In this document: piece by piece, positions 12,101-20,920 of the stretch
How the letters are laid out: the number at the start of each line of letters is the position of its first letter
How positions within the stretch are numbered: the stretch's first letter is position 1
Assembly: GCF_037325665.1 (NCBI RefSeq)
Contig: NC_090261.1
Location: 34,856,128 to 34,920,127, forward strand
Length of the DNA stretch: 64,000 nucleotides
Direction: 5' to 3'
Origin: Littorina saxatilis
Lineage: Eukaryota > Mollusca > Gastropoda > Littorinimorpha > Littorinidae
Notes under the pieces: model-generated
Database searches by the model: none
What the model saw: only the letters and a program-made list of their open reading frames with translations
Told to the model about the DNA's origin: nothing
Made by a program: the position numbers and the translations under genes

Positions 12101-13163
12101 GCAGAGACAGCGAATCGTTTATATGTGACCCCTAGCAATAAAGCCAGGCATTGTAACAAGACACTGTTCAGTCCTGCAAAATCTTCGCCGAAGACGGAGA
12201 ACAACTGCCTATATATGGCTGCGTAATTGAAAATTCATGCACGTAATATTTTTCATTTGGATGACCGAGTCGCCTTCTTTGACCGAAGTGGCCTAATGAG
12301 TGTTAAACGCAGGTACAGTCAAGAACAACAATACTTGAGAGTTATACACACAGACTACAAAATGGTGTGTGGTGCCTTTCAAACCAAACATGAAGACAAT
12401 TATTGCTTTCGCTATTGTTGACAGTTTAATACCTCTGCTGCAGGAATTACAAGCAAGATTTTGTGATTCTTTACAAGATGTATGCTCTCATCTAGCTAGT
12501 GTCCAGAACTGAGTTTGCCATTCTCACCGACTGATTCAGCCTTTGTCAGAAGAGAAATCTTTGTGATTTATTTAAAAAATGTAAAACTGGCATTGACCTT
12601 TTCTCCCTAATATTTGTCACCAGATTCAGTGTCAACCTGCAGAGTGGAGCGTACGATGGAAGTGATGTTGCCTTGCAGTTTGACGTGCGTTTCCGCTTCG
12701 GCGACAGCGTGAACACTGTCGTGCGCAACCACTGCCAGGCTGGAGGGTGGGGGCAGGAGGAGCGGGGTGCCAGTCACTTCCCCTTCATGCCCAACGCCAA
12801 CTTTGACATGCTCATCCTCGTGGAGCCACAGGCTTTCAAGGTGGGTAGTGCAATACTGACCAACAACAGGAATCCAACTCTCAGGTAGATAGAATGCTAA
12901 CATTTCAACATCAAGAATTTTTTTTAAAGCAAAAACAAAGAAAGTAAGTTTCAAGGCAGCTTCTTTATAGACAAAACAAAACAGTGATAATTTCAATTTT
13001 GTTGCCAAACATCAAAAGGATCAAAACTTACTTTTTGTTGTGATGACAGGTGGCCGTCAACAATCAACACTTTGCGGAGTTCCGTCATCGCCTGCCCGTC
13101 CACGCTGCCAACACTCTCAACGTCTCCGGTGACGTCCGACTGACACAGGTCCGCTTCCAGTGA
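3905..13163 (+). CDS. Tandem-repeat galectin, eight coding exons (5' end missing)
   Basis: Encodes a beta-galactoside-binding lectin with two galectin carbohydrate-recognition domains (CRDs). Exons by splice sites and phase: 3905-3999, 7884-8085, 9053-9187, 10504-10662, 11551-11601, 12000-12088, 12624-12840, 13050-13163 (TGA 13161-13163). All have AG acceptors and GT donors, and phases agree throughout, giving about 353 residues. The first visible exon opens in mid-protein (VIVPYTGAIPGG), directly after a GT tract and CAG acceptor, so an upstream exon supplies the start codon and was not found. The N-terminus of CRD1 (IPGG...G...I.G.VP) and the sugar-site motifs HFNPR and WGGEER are classic galectin. 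Galectins have no signal peptide and act in cytosol or outside the cell by unconventional export; in molluscs they are linked to glycan recognition in immunity. The subtype name is left open. Confidence 0.93.
4004..4411 (+). mobile_element. Full-length SINE inserted beside a galectin splice donor
   Basis: The SINE body is 4015-4400, flanked by an 11-base target duplication GTATAGCATCA (4004-4014 and 4401-4411). The head has CCCGCGGGTTAGGG and a small hairpin GTCGTAAGAGGCGAC. The tail has the CGATATAACC...AACGACGTTAAACACC block and an AAAG-rich 3' end. The same family occurs reversed at 26962-27349 and as a tail piece at 2216-2278. A run of C (about 4319-4337) lies inside. The insertion begins 15 bases after the end of the exon at 3999. 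Confidence 0.88.
4412..4950. other. Intron sequence, nothing recognised
   Basis: Pyrimidine-rich intron sequence of the galectin gene with short low-complexity frames. I see no exon, RNA gene or element end before the foldback element begins at 4953. Confidence 0.5.
5167..5568. repeat. 19-bp satellite array (left arm of foldback)
   Basis: About twenty tandem copies of GAATGCATTCTATAATATA and a variant with GTATACAATGCATTC. Each unit contains the self-complementary GAATGCATTC. Similar arrays recur in the right arm at about 6443-6598 and 7076-7265. Confidence 0.95.
5576..6440. repeat. CT-rich block turning to GA-rich block (palindrome centre)
   Basis: The left half is (CT)n with CTCTGT and CCGTTT interruptions and holds the phrase CAGTTAAACTGTGTCAGTG. 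The right half is its near reverse complement, with GACACTGACACAGTTTAATTG. The turn is near 5992-5998. Long frames on both strands are only a result of the simple repeat. Confidence 0.9.
6599..7072. repeat. Second GA-rich block, duplicate of 5998-6440
   Basis: It repeats the order of the first GA block (GAGACAGAGACACAG runs, then GACACTGACACAGTTTAATTG, then AGTAGTTTCGTAACG) and is followed again by the 19-bp satellite. This is a direct duplication within the right arm of the foldback element. Confidence 0.85.
7994..8400 (+). repeat. Tandem duplication of the 3' half of a galectin exon
   Basis: A unit of about 140 bases starts inside the exon at 7994 (GCTGGGGCGGCGAGG), runs over the exon end and GTGAGG donor at 8085/8086, and continues into the intron to AACAGATTAAGT-type sequence. 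It is repeated at 8131-8273 and, more diverged, from 8274 to about 8400. The extra copies keep the coding-like part and the GTGAGG donor but have no 3' splice acceptor of their own, so they should not be used as whole exons. Confidence 0.9.
8401..9052. other. Intron with LINE tail-like and partial SINE sequences
   Basis: 8810-8878 reads TAAGCGCCTAGGG... then a (TAA)n run, the form of many invertebrate LINE 3' ends. 8881-9012 (AAATCAGCGCGGCGTATG... to GAAGAAGAAG) matches the distal part of the tRNA-derived SINE at 29981-30364, in + orientation, without its head. No exon is visible. Confidence 0.55.
9188..10503. other. Galectin intron, nothing recognised
   Basis: No coding or repeat feature is recognised apart from short A/T runs. 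The stretch separates the last CRD1 exon from the first linker exon. Confidence 0.5.
10504..11601 (+). CDS. Galectin inter-domain linker exons with PQPSGYM repeats
   Basis: The exon at 10504-10662 (53 codons, phase 0 at both ends) encodes RGHGAGFA, then four near-perfect heptads of the type PQPSGYM, then a Pro/Tyr/Ser/Gln-rich stretch ending YGQPYPM. The exon at 11551-11601 (17 codons) adds GAHAAPPQPGGQPIYNP. Both have clean AG and GT sites. The linker is unusually repetitive and probably disordered; it recalls the PGAY-type repeats in the tail of vertebrate galectin-3, but here it sits between the two CRDs. The 21-base repeats at about 10528-10611 could vary in number between alleles. Confidence 0.88.
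10945..11260 (+). mobile_element. LINE fragment: RNase H domain end
   Basis: One frame near 10984-11085 encodes TILQWIPAHVGILGNEQAD followed by SLGKAGKRLEQPRN, the conserved C-terminal motif (WIPAHVGI.GNE.AD) of the RNase H domain found in I/Jockey-like and related LINEs. It lies in the intron between the two linker exons. Only this domain end is recognisable, so it is a fragment. An inverted repeat (TTTGGGACATGCAGGGT near 11093 and its complement near 11212) lies just after it. Confidence 0.75.
12000..13163 (+). CDS. Galectin CRD2 exons
   Basis: Exons 12000-12088, 12624-12840 and 13050-13163 encode the second CRD and stop. The order of motifs is as in CRD1: VPFTSSIPGGLAPGRMISIS, RFSVNL, then the binding strands, then VAVNNQHFAEFRHRLP and a final VRLTQVRFQ. 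The binding strand reads QFDVR where CRD1 has HFNPR, while the asparagine of VVRNH, the tryptophan and WGQEER are kept. The first histidine and asparagine of the sugar site are thus replaced, suggesting an altered ligand range for this domain. The exon boundaries fall at equivalent places in both CRDs, as expected from an ancient domain duplication. Confidence 0.92.
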
Positions 13164-13845
13164 ACCATGACGTCAGGCCTTGTGTCACTGTCACTCTCGA
13201 CTTCTTCAGTAGCTTGTGCTAATCCGCTTGGTGTTTAACCCAACATCTACTCATCATTTTCTTTCTGTGCAATTTTGAATGCAGAACTTTCTTTGTAATC
13301 GTTGCTTGATTATTTAGGTATGATGTGAAACTGAGAGCAGAATCACGGTCATAAAGACTTGTGTCATTTCATCAGCCTGTACAGTTAGTATACACTGAAC
13401 ATGTTTATCCTAATCAACAAAAGATTGTTCTGGCAATTTTAGTGCTTTGTTGTTCCTTACATTTTTTGTATTTGTGCGTTTGTTTTGAATGAACGGTATT
13501 GTCTTGAGGACAGGTTAATTCATTACAAAATTGTCTCCATTGTGTTAACTCGCCTTCCAAGCATCTACTGTGTTGAAACAAACGGCCCTACCCCCTTCCT
13601 GCCCAAATGTAAACTGAACCAAAGATGTATCATGATTGCAGCAAAAGCTTTTTGTATTCATAATAATTGATTTGATATAACTTGTCTGAATTTTCGGACT
13701 ACTGAGATTATTTTTTTAATGTCATCTGTGATTTTTAAGATTGAATCCTCAAATGAATCAGCCTTACAGACTGAATTTTCAATAATTTGAGAACTTGTTA
13801 ACCTTTGTAAGGTTTCCCAAATAAAGCCTGTGATTTACAAGACTG
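13164..13845 (+). terminator. Galectin 3' UTR and poly(A) signal
   Basis: After the stop codon at 13161-13163 a T-rich 3' UTR runs to a canonical AATAAA at about 13820-13825, so cleavage is expected near 13840-13850. No splice sites are apparent. A convergent - strand gene ends about 270 bases further on. Confidence 0.75.
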
Positions 13846-14021
13846 AAGAGATTTTGAGACTACCTTTCGTTTGAATGTTCCTCACACACACCGACATTCA
13901 AACACACAGGCACACAAACACAGTCTCTCTCGTCTTCCTCTACCTCATATATTCATAAACACACGTATTCACAAACACACGCACAAAACAACCTTGAAAA
14001 CTGAAATCAACTTAAATCGAA
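13846..14021. other. Short convergent intergenic region
   Basis: CA-rich sequence between the galectin poly(A) site and the end of the - strand NDUFB1 transcript. On the - strand an ATTAAA motif (TTTAAT on +, about 14021-14026) is a likely poly(A) signal for that transcript. Confidence 0.5.
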
Positions 14022-14116
14022 ATTTAATCCTACATAATAACACCAATTACAGTGCCAAAAAGCACTGCGTCATGCTTACATCCAACACTTCAAAATGTAC
14101 AAGAAAGGCGTCATTT

Positions 14117-14287
14117 CTACCACACGCTTTCTTTGCGACCGCCAAACAACTGGCTCTTGTTGCGAAAATGTGACAAATCCTCGTCGTGCAGAGCCTGAAG
14201 TTTGCGGCCCACGAGGTATGCCGACAGAGGTACGACCATGGAGAAGATTGACATGTAGTACTGGGGTTTCCACACTATTTTCGGCAT
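14117..14287 (-). CDS. NDUFB1: NADH dehydrogenase 1 beta subcomplex subunit 1 (complex I)
   Basis: This 56-residue protein begins MPKIVWKPQYY, has a hydrophobic segment (SIFSMVVPLSAYLV) and ends with a charged tail containing FRNKSQLF. It lines up along its whole length with NDUFB1 (MNLL subunit), where the human form has a VP-start membrane helix, a positively charged turn and an FRNKSMLF motif; length and topology agree. It is an accessory single-pass subunit of mitochondrial complex I. The start codon lies 11 bases into an exon with a good acceptor (polypyrimidine then CAG at 14299-14300). Stop TAG is at 14117-14119. The exon before it in the same transcript appears to carry another complete reading frame (15023-14838), making the mRNA dicistronic. 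The ATTAAA near 14021-14026 is the likely end. Confidence 0.85.
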   Translation of the reverse strand: MPKIVWKPQYYMSIFSMVVPLSAYLVGRKLQALHDEDLSHFRNKSQLFGGRKESVW

Positions 14288-14837
14288 CTTGAGATGGTCT
14301 GGAAGACAGAAAGCAAAACAAAATATTAAAATGTTAAAAAATAAAACATTGACATGTAACCGAGTGAACAAAGTCAAAGGCCATGCGCCAGTCAAACAGG
14401 GTTGAGAAGTACTGCCATGTAAGAGCATACAAGGACTAAAGGAGACAGCCAAAGCCAGACTCCATCTAGCCGGCGACATAAAAGATACGTTGAGCTACTA
14501 TAAAAAGCTTGCGCTATTCGCCGGCAGACAACCCTGCAGAACCTGCTGTAAAACATAGAATGTTTGTTGTTGCCTACTGTTAATTAAATCAGCACTGCAC
14601 ATGTCCAGATATCAGTTATATCAATACTGTATATACGCGTTGTTGGTCATCCACCGATTCACATACGTATATCAAAGACAAGACCGTTCGGTTTCATGTC
14701 TGCCGTTTATTCCGTATCAGGGTACAACTGCCGCCTTGCATCAATCTCTGACCTCATCCCATCGGCTTTATAGGCTAAACTATCAAATCGTCTTATCAGA
14801 CTAATCCAGTACAAAGTCACGGATACGACAAATACCT

Positions 14838-15023
14838 TCAAGAGATGATTTCCTTCTCAGACGCTGCTATCAACGCTTGCTGCTGCTTGAAGCGCTGTGT
14901 CTTGGACCAGTCCCAGTAGATGGCAGATAAAGCAAACACGGGGAAGAAGACTGATACAAAGTTTCTCTTGAACACGCCTCTGTATCTCTTCCACCCAGTC
15001 ACTGACGCTGCAGTCACACCCAT
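14838..15023 (-). CDS. Unrecognised 61-residue single-pass membrane protein, upstream cistron
   Basis: The frame starts MGVTAASVTGWKRYRG three bases after a splice acceptor (CAG at 15027-15028), has one hydrophobic segment (FVSVFFPVFALSAIYW) and a basic then acidic C-terminal tail (SKTQRFKQQQ... ASEKEIIS). Positive residues come before the membrane segment and there is no cleavable signal, the layout of many small inner-mitochondrial-membrane subunits and assembly factors. I do not recognise the family. The stop TGA (14838-14840) lies two bases before a donor-like AAG/GTATTT at 14836/14835. Splicing there to the acceptor at 14299 places the NDUFB1 start 13 bases after this stop. The pairing suggests a second respiratory-chain-related product, by inference only. 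An in-frame extension upstream of the acceptor exists but is intronic. Confidence 0.65.
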   Translation of the reverse strand: MGVTAASVTGWKRYRGVFKRNFVSVFFPVFALSAIYWDWSKTQRFKQQQALIAASEKEIIS

Positions 15024-15028
15024 CAACT

Positions 15029-16382
15029 GAAATTGAAAATACAACATTTTTTGTGAGGACTGTGAGAAACTAGCTGTGGTCAATAAACCACCAGCCCACA
15101 TGCAAGTCTGTTTAGCATGAGTAGGTTTGTATTCATGCGATTGTTTTTCCACTGCCGGTTTTTTTCAGCAACACTCCATTTTCGGGGGATCAGACCTGCC
15201 CGGTACTACTTGACTCCCAAAACCCCATCAGTTATGAACAAAATTAGTCCTCGGGTCGTGTTTTGTTGACATGCTTGATTCAAATCATAACGTACATCTG
15301 CAACTTCCATCGTTCATGGCATTGTTTTCGTGATTTGTGTTACTGTTAGGATTTACAAAGGAGCGGAAGTAATAGACCTTTTCGGTATCTTGCAAAGGAA
15401 TTGAACTCTAATTCTGTTTTCATTTATGATTTGAACATGTTTTTCGAAAGAAAAGAAAAGAGAATCTTTTGTTTTATCACTGATGAAACTGAAAGTTATC
15501 TATTTGCATGCGTGCACGCGTTTGTATCCATTTGTGTATGACGTCATCAATACTTGTGCTTTAGAGTAACAAGAGTTACCTCCCTTGCATTGAAACCATC
15601 GACTTCATCGAAAATCCAGCTCTAAACACAAAAATAATTAAGGGTGCAATTAGCTATTTGAATCAGACTTGACATCTAAAGTTCTATTAAGCATGACACA
15701 AACTTCAATTTGAGGTTAGATTTAGTCATTTTAGATGGGGTTTTCGGAGTCAAGCTAGTACCCGACCTGCCACCCCTTGTAAAAGTGAAAAGTAAAAGTC
15801 TAGCAATTTAAATTGTTGTGGAATTCACAGTGACACACATACATGATACAATGATACATACTGAGTGACTGACGCTCATAGTAATCGATGCAACTGCAAG
15901 CACGTGAGATAGTCAATTACTCATGTGCACAAGCAGCCCTTCACAAAATAAGTTGATGACTGCAGCTGATGTATTCACTCACCTGAGGCTGAGCACAATG
16001 CATGTCTTACTGAAGTTACTCTCTCACACTCACAGGCAAATGTACACACAGACACACACACGCGCGCGGACTACAAGTACAAACACATGTATGTGCGGAG
16101 TTCTTAGCTGCTGCTTTGTTTGTGACTCAAAACTAGGATTTAATGAATGATCTAAATCTAATCGCAAGACTTTGAAAATGAAAGACTTTAGTCGCTGTTG
16201 AGTGTTGTTGTTTTCCAAAGTAACACGTCGAAAACATTGTTTGCAAAGGTATAGATAACGTCCTGATGCTGTCAATATGGAGGGAATCGTGGTTCTCCGA
16301 ATATCTTACACCTCAGTGAATGTACAGAAATTGTAACATACCCAGGAACGAACCATTTATGGCACATTTTACACAAACTTAC
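15029..16382. other. Intron of the NDUFB1 transcript, no gene seen
   Basis: It runs between the probable 5' UTR exon (ending at 16383) and the exon at 15026. It holds CA/GT tracts near 16030-16100 and a GGGAGGTAACTC phrase near 15575-15590 that resembles a donor but is a common repeat word. Nothing else is recognised. Confidence 0.4.
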
Positions 16383-16600
16383 CTTGCCCGGCCTTCGGTT
16401 TCTGCGAGAAGGTCAGAGGATATCTCCGCCAAAATTCTACTTCCGGCAGAGTAGAATCCCACGCGCGTTCAGAGAAATCTCATCATCGACGTTTTTAAAT
16501 GTATTCAACTTTGCAGGCCGTCAAATCACGTCATATTCCCTTTTATCATCTCGGCAGATCCCAAGGCAAGAAGAAAAATGTTAAAATACTTACGTTTGCT
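16383..16600 (-). promoter_or_regulatory. Probable 5' UTR exon and promoter of the NDUFB1 dicistron
   Basis: On the - strand, ...GGCCGGGCAAG ends at 16383 and is followed by GTAAGTTTGT, a strong splice donor. A second donor-like CAAAC/GTAAGT lies near 16593. The sequence just upstream is relatively GC-rich and holds CCGGAAGT on the - strand (16439-16446), the core of the ETS-family GABP/NRF-2 site that is typical of nuclear genes for respiratory-chain proteins. Transcription start within about 16400-16700 is inferred. The + strand gene at 19023 could share this region as a bidirectional promoter, but that is not shown. Confidence 0.45.
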
Positions 16601-17519
16601 TTGTAGTTGTGTGGAATAATGCAATAACTTCCGAGTCTCGAGCAGAAGCGTCTGCTTCTCAAGTCTGTCTGCTGTTTGGTAACACAAACAAATCAAATGT
16701 ACGACTTGTGTAACTGTAAGTGACCGCTGCGAAGGTGGCTACCATGGGTAACACCTAATGAAGGATAGGTGGGTTAATTTCAAGCGGGCTTCGAGCCAAA
16801 GTGCAAATTGGACCGAATTACTGAGTTTCGTTTCAACTTCAGAAACTGAACAGTTGGGCACTTCTGAACAGAACCAACAGGCATTTGTACGAATTTATTT
16901 ATGTTTTGCTTATAATTTAATGATGTTGTATGTGTGTTAATTTATCTTTCAGTTATTTTAGCCTTGTGTTCAAGTGTCTGTTTTCAGTGGCCCCCTTCAA
17001 ACTTAGTCAGGACAGAAAAAATTACACATTCACAGCCGCAAAAACACACACACATAATATATATGATATTATATAACCACATACATTATGAACACACATA
17101 CACGAAAACATTGCAAATGTGCAGGAGGATTACAAAGGGATCAGTATAGTTTCCTGGGTTTGGGGATGCAGGGGGTCAGAGGCTTGGAACAACTAACAAG
17201 TCACGTGAAGCATGCAATATAAAAACATTTAGTCAGTCGTTATCAAACTTTAAAGATCAATACCAGAAGCTAGTCATCGTCGAGACTACCTTGAGATAGT
17301 CTCGGATAACCATACCTGAAGACCGAGGCGGGTCACGCTCATCTACGCAAAGCATGTGACCATAGTACTTACTGAACCTATTTTCTTTTATTCCGAGCAC
17401 ATTTTTAGAGTAAACATGACATATATCTATATATTTTTGGATTCAGGAGAAGATGAAGAATACAGTGCAATCATTTTATAATCTGTTTCTGAAAAATCGA
17501 TTTTAATGACAACTTAAAT

Positions 17520-17800
17520 GAGCAAACTAATTAACTAATGCTTCCAAGCTGAAATGCAATCCCATATATATGCAGGACGTCGTTGAAGATTGCTTGACCA
17601 AAATTTGGTTGAAAAATGAGGGCGTGACAGTGCGGCCTCAACTTTCACTAAATATGATATGACATCATCCAAGATATTTATCCAAAAAATGAAAAAAACG
17701 ACTGGGGATATCATACCCATGAACTCTCATGTCAAGCTTTATGGAGATCGGTCCAGTAGTTTTCTCGGAATTGTTCTACATGCACACTTTAATTTTGTTG
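17520..17800 (-). repeat. Partial copy of a dispersed element
   Basis: The phrases AAGCTGAAATGCAATCCC, GAGGGCGTGACAGTGC and GATCGGTCCAGTAGTTT occur in the same order as in the longer copy at 27369-28200 and reversed in the copy at 20921-22258. Both ends of the family are missing here. Confidence 0.75.
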
Positions 17801-17937
17801 TGTAAACTGTATGCCTATATATGCAGTTTCATTTTCAGTACTCTCACTCTGAGAATAGAGTTTTCAGGAAAAATCTGACTTAAATTTACTTTCACATTTT
17901 ATAAGTATAATTGGAAGCCGTATATATATATACTAGA

Positions 17938-18660
17938 TGATTACCCGCTTCGCCGGGTACCGGCTTCGCCGGGTACCGGCTTCGCCGGGATACACGGCTT
18001 TGCCGGGAAGAAGTAGAGCCGAATACCCGGCTTTGCCGGGTACCCGGCTTTGCCGGGTGAGTGGCGCACCGTACGCCGGTGTAACACGAAATTCTTACTC
18101 CACGAAATATTTACTCCGGAGTAAAAATTTCGTACGAAATTCTTACTCCGAGTACACCTTTCGTACGAGAAAAGAACTCCCCAAGGCACGAAAAAATTAC
18201 TCCCTCCACGAAATTTTGACTCCCCAATTTTTTTACTTCCAGTAAAAATCTCGTACGCGAAAATGAGATGCGGGCGAAGGGATAATGCCAATACGTGATC
18301 TCGCGCAAACAAATGTCGCGCTACCCTCCCTCCACCCCTTCCACCACCAAGATTAACAGGGGACAGGGGAGTAAAAGTTGCGTACACCTGGCGTGGGCAG
18401 TAAATTGCTTGTGTTAGGGTGGAATAATTTATTCGTTATTTATTCATCAGGGGAGTAACATTTTCGACCGAAATGTTACTCGGAACACACCTGTCGTGGG
18501 GAGTAATTTTCTCGTGTTATGGGGGGAGTAAGTTTTTCGTGAAGGGAGTACAATTTTCGTACGACATTTTTACTCTGGAGTAAAAATCTCGTGGGAGTAA
18601 TTTTCTCGTGTTACACCGGCTTTGCCGGGTGAGTGGCGCACCATACGCGATTGACGCCAC
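17938..18660. repeat. Tandem CCGGCTTCGCCGGGTA units split by a 536-bp insert
   Basis: About seven units of roughly 15 bases of the type CCGGCTTTGCCGGGTA (17940-18060) are followed by GAGTGGCGCACCGTACGC. The same CCGGCTTTGCCGGGTGAGTG then GCGCACCATACGC phrase resumes at 18616, after the element 18080-18615. The units are short hairpins. Confidence 0.7.
18080..18615. mobile_element. Inverted-repeat element built of GGAGTAA / TTACTCC boxes
   Basis: The ends are TGTAACACGA at 18080 and TCGTGTTACA ending at 18615, with CCGG on each side (18076-18079 and 18616-18619). The inside is a series of GGAGTAAAAATTTCGT-like words and their complements, often paired at close range. No coding frame is visible. 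It is probably a non-autonomous DNA element; the family is unknown to me. Confidence 0.65.
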
Positions 18661-19006
18661 ACGAAGGAAGGGAGATAAACGCGCAAAACACTGGAGAAGA
18701 TAAGGAAGAGTTACTGGGAATGGATGTACAGAAAAACCATAAAAACCAAAATCGGTTCAGCGCTGCGCGCTGAGAGCACGTGTTGAAAATTTTCATCGAC
18801 CAGATTGTGTCCGGGGTCTACCTGAATATGCCCACCAAATTTGAAGCAGATCCATCGAGAACTTTGGCCGTGCATAGCGAACAGACAGAAAGACAGACAG
18901 ACAGAGAGACACACACAAGCCGTATATAGATATAGATACAGGTCTCTAGCCCTTAAAACCATAAGAAATTCCTTTTCTAATTAACACAACACCCTTACTC
19001 TTGCAG

Positions 19007-19490
19007 ATTTACTTCAGTCATTATGAACCGTGGCATGAACAAACCGGTGCAGGTGGAGGGCCTGGCTCACCTCTGCTTTCTGCCGAATGGGCGTTTCACT
19101 GGACGCGTGGTCGGCAACAACAAGCAATTTTCCATCGTAGGGGGTCCAGACTACTGCTTGGGGGCTCATGAGGAGGCCGAAAACCACAAGTGCTGCTACG
19201 ATGATTCCTGCAAGTTCCGAGATCTGACAGTCTTTGATTATGATGGGTTCGGAGAGTCAACGCTCGTACCTCGCGTTCTGCAGTCCGGCGGAGACAACTG
19301 CAATCTGTCGTCCAAAAATGTGAAGTACGTCACTGAGGAGCTGATTGTCGGAGCAAAGGCTGAGGAGTACATTGAGAAGTTTTTCCAACCAGAACTGAAG
19401 GGGAGGAACTGCTTTGTGTGTGTTGGTGAAATGAAGATCAGCTTTCCTGAGCCTCTTGAGGAAGATGACTTGCCAGAGGATCAGAAATAA
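19007..19490 (+). CDS. Orphan gene, 155-residue cysteine-containing protein
   Basis: A complete frame, ATG at 19023 to TAA at 19488-19490, lies in one exon that opens after a TCTTGCAG acceptor (exon from 19007). Its codon use and freedom from low complexity mark it as real. The protein starts MNRGMNKPVQVEGLAHLCFL, has eight cysteines including a YCLG...KCCYDDSCKF cluster, and ends in an acidic stretch (EPLEEDDLPEDQK). There is no signal peptide or membrane segment. I do not recognise the family. The 5' UTR exon lies upstream and was not located. An AATAAA overlaps the stop codon; others occur near 22270 and 23702, so the 3' UTR length is uncertain. Confidence 0.7.
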
Positions 19491-20920
19491 ATGTATAATT
19501 TGTCAGTAAAGTGGAAGTTAACTTGTATAGAGTTTCGTTCCTGTTGTTTTCTTTGTGTTTTTTCATTTTTTAACTTTTTTAATTTTATTTATTTACAGCA
19601 CTGTGAATTAGACAGGAAATGAAAAAATAGGCAGTATTACATGTTCCTTATCCTTGTGTTAGTTTTTTAACCAAAAGCTGAATTAATTCACTCATTTCTG
19701 TTTGATTTGCTTTTCGTAATGAGAATGAATCAAAGTGCATTTGTTGAGACTGGTCTCAAAGATAACCACTCTGGCAAAGTGAAAAGACAGAGAACTGCAT
19801 CTTGCAAGCAAAAAGGTATGAAATCATAGCCTTTCCTTGGTGCTATACCATGCATGTTCACATTTGGTTGAAGTCGTGGCAAGTTAATTGACCAGAGTTC
19901 AATTTTTTGTCTTTTTCTGTTTAAAATTACTTAGACCATTGCTCTTGATGGTCATATGGAGAAACAGTTTTGTGAGCTTTTTCACTGGTACTTATGCATG
20001 TAGGTAAACATAATACTATATTTTGTGATATGAAAATTGTAGTGTACATATATATACCTCTGCATGTAACAGTTTAGTGAAATCCTGCTTTGCCTACGTT
20101 AGTCCACAGGAGCTTGTATAGTGGAAGGCTATGGGGTCACAGGAGCTTGTATCAAAGCGCCAGTTGATGGATTGAAGTATCCTCCTCCTATAGCCAATAT
20201 TGTAAGTTAGGCTAAAGAAGTAGGATACTTTAATCAACCGACAATTTCATACAAGCTCCTGTGTATGGAGTAAGATACTTCAATCAACTGACCATGCAGT
20301 CACTTTGATAAATTAAGCTCCTGTGTCTCAGTTATGTATTAGTGCATTTTGTCGTTTTATAATTAGGTGTCCATATAATTTGGATGTAATTTTTGTGCTG
20401 ATTAATGCACCTGATTGCACTTGTAATTTTATTTATTTCTCAGTTGTTACTTATCAGAGTCCTTTATGTTCGTCCTTGGATGGGGCCCCATCACCAGTTT
20501 CATTTTTATTGGCTGTTGCATGTTTCTGCTTGAAGCATTGACCTATTAGTTCTTCCTGAGTTTGATACACAGGCCTGAGAATTCCAAAATAGAAAAAACT
20601 CTGAAAATAGACCGAGGTCCTGGGGCCGCCTAGGCCTCGGCGGGTTACAGGGGCAGAGCTCCGTTGGGGGGACCAGGGAAAGCCCCCCGGAAGGAAAACG
20701 AATTTTAGCATTTTAGACCAATATTTTGATAGTTCTCGTGTAAGCAAATAATGGATAGGGAGACAATAGTATACATATAATTTAATTTACCTTTTTGTTG
20801 CAGTGGAACATTAATTTTTTTATTTTCGCTGAAACGCAATTTCCTTTTCGCGGAAATCCGTGATTTCGTGGACAATTCCCATGCCTGGATACAACCTCGT
20901 CCCATTTTTACATTTAGTCA
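19491..20920 (+). other. Possible 3' UTR of the orphan gene, with a palindromic repeat
   Basis: A/T-rich sequence without a gene. At about 20107-20325 there is an imperfect inverted repeat built around CACAGGAGCTTGTAT and its complement ATACAAGCTCCTGTG, with TACTTCAATCAACTG phrases, like a small MITE. Near 20600-20690 a GC-rich stretch is unlike its surroundings. Confidence 0.4.

Noticed and set aside
15570-15595. Alternative 5' exon donor (GGGAG/GTAACTC on the - strand)
   Set aside because: GGGAGGTAACTC is a common snail repeat word, and the donor at 16383 is stronger and in a promoter-like setting.
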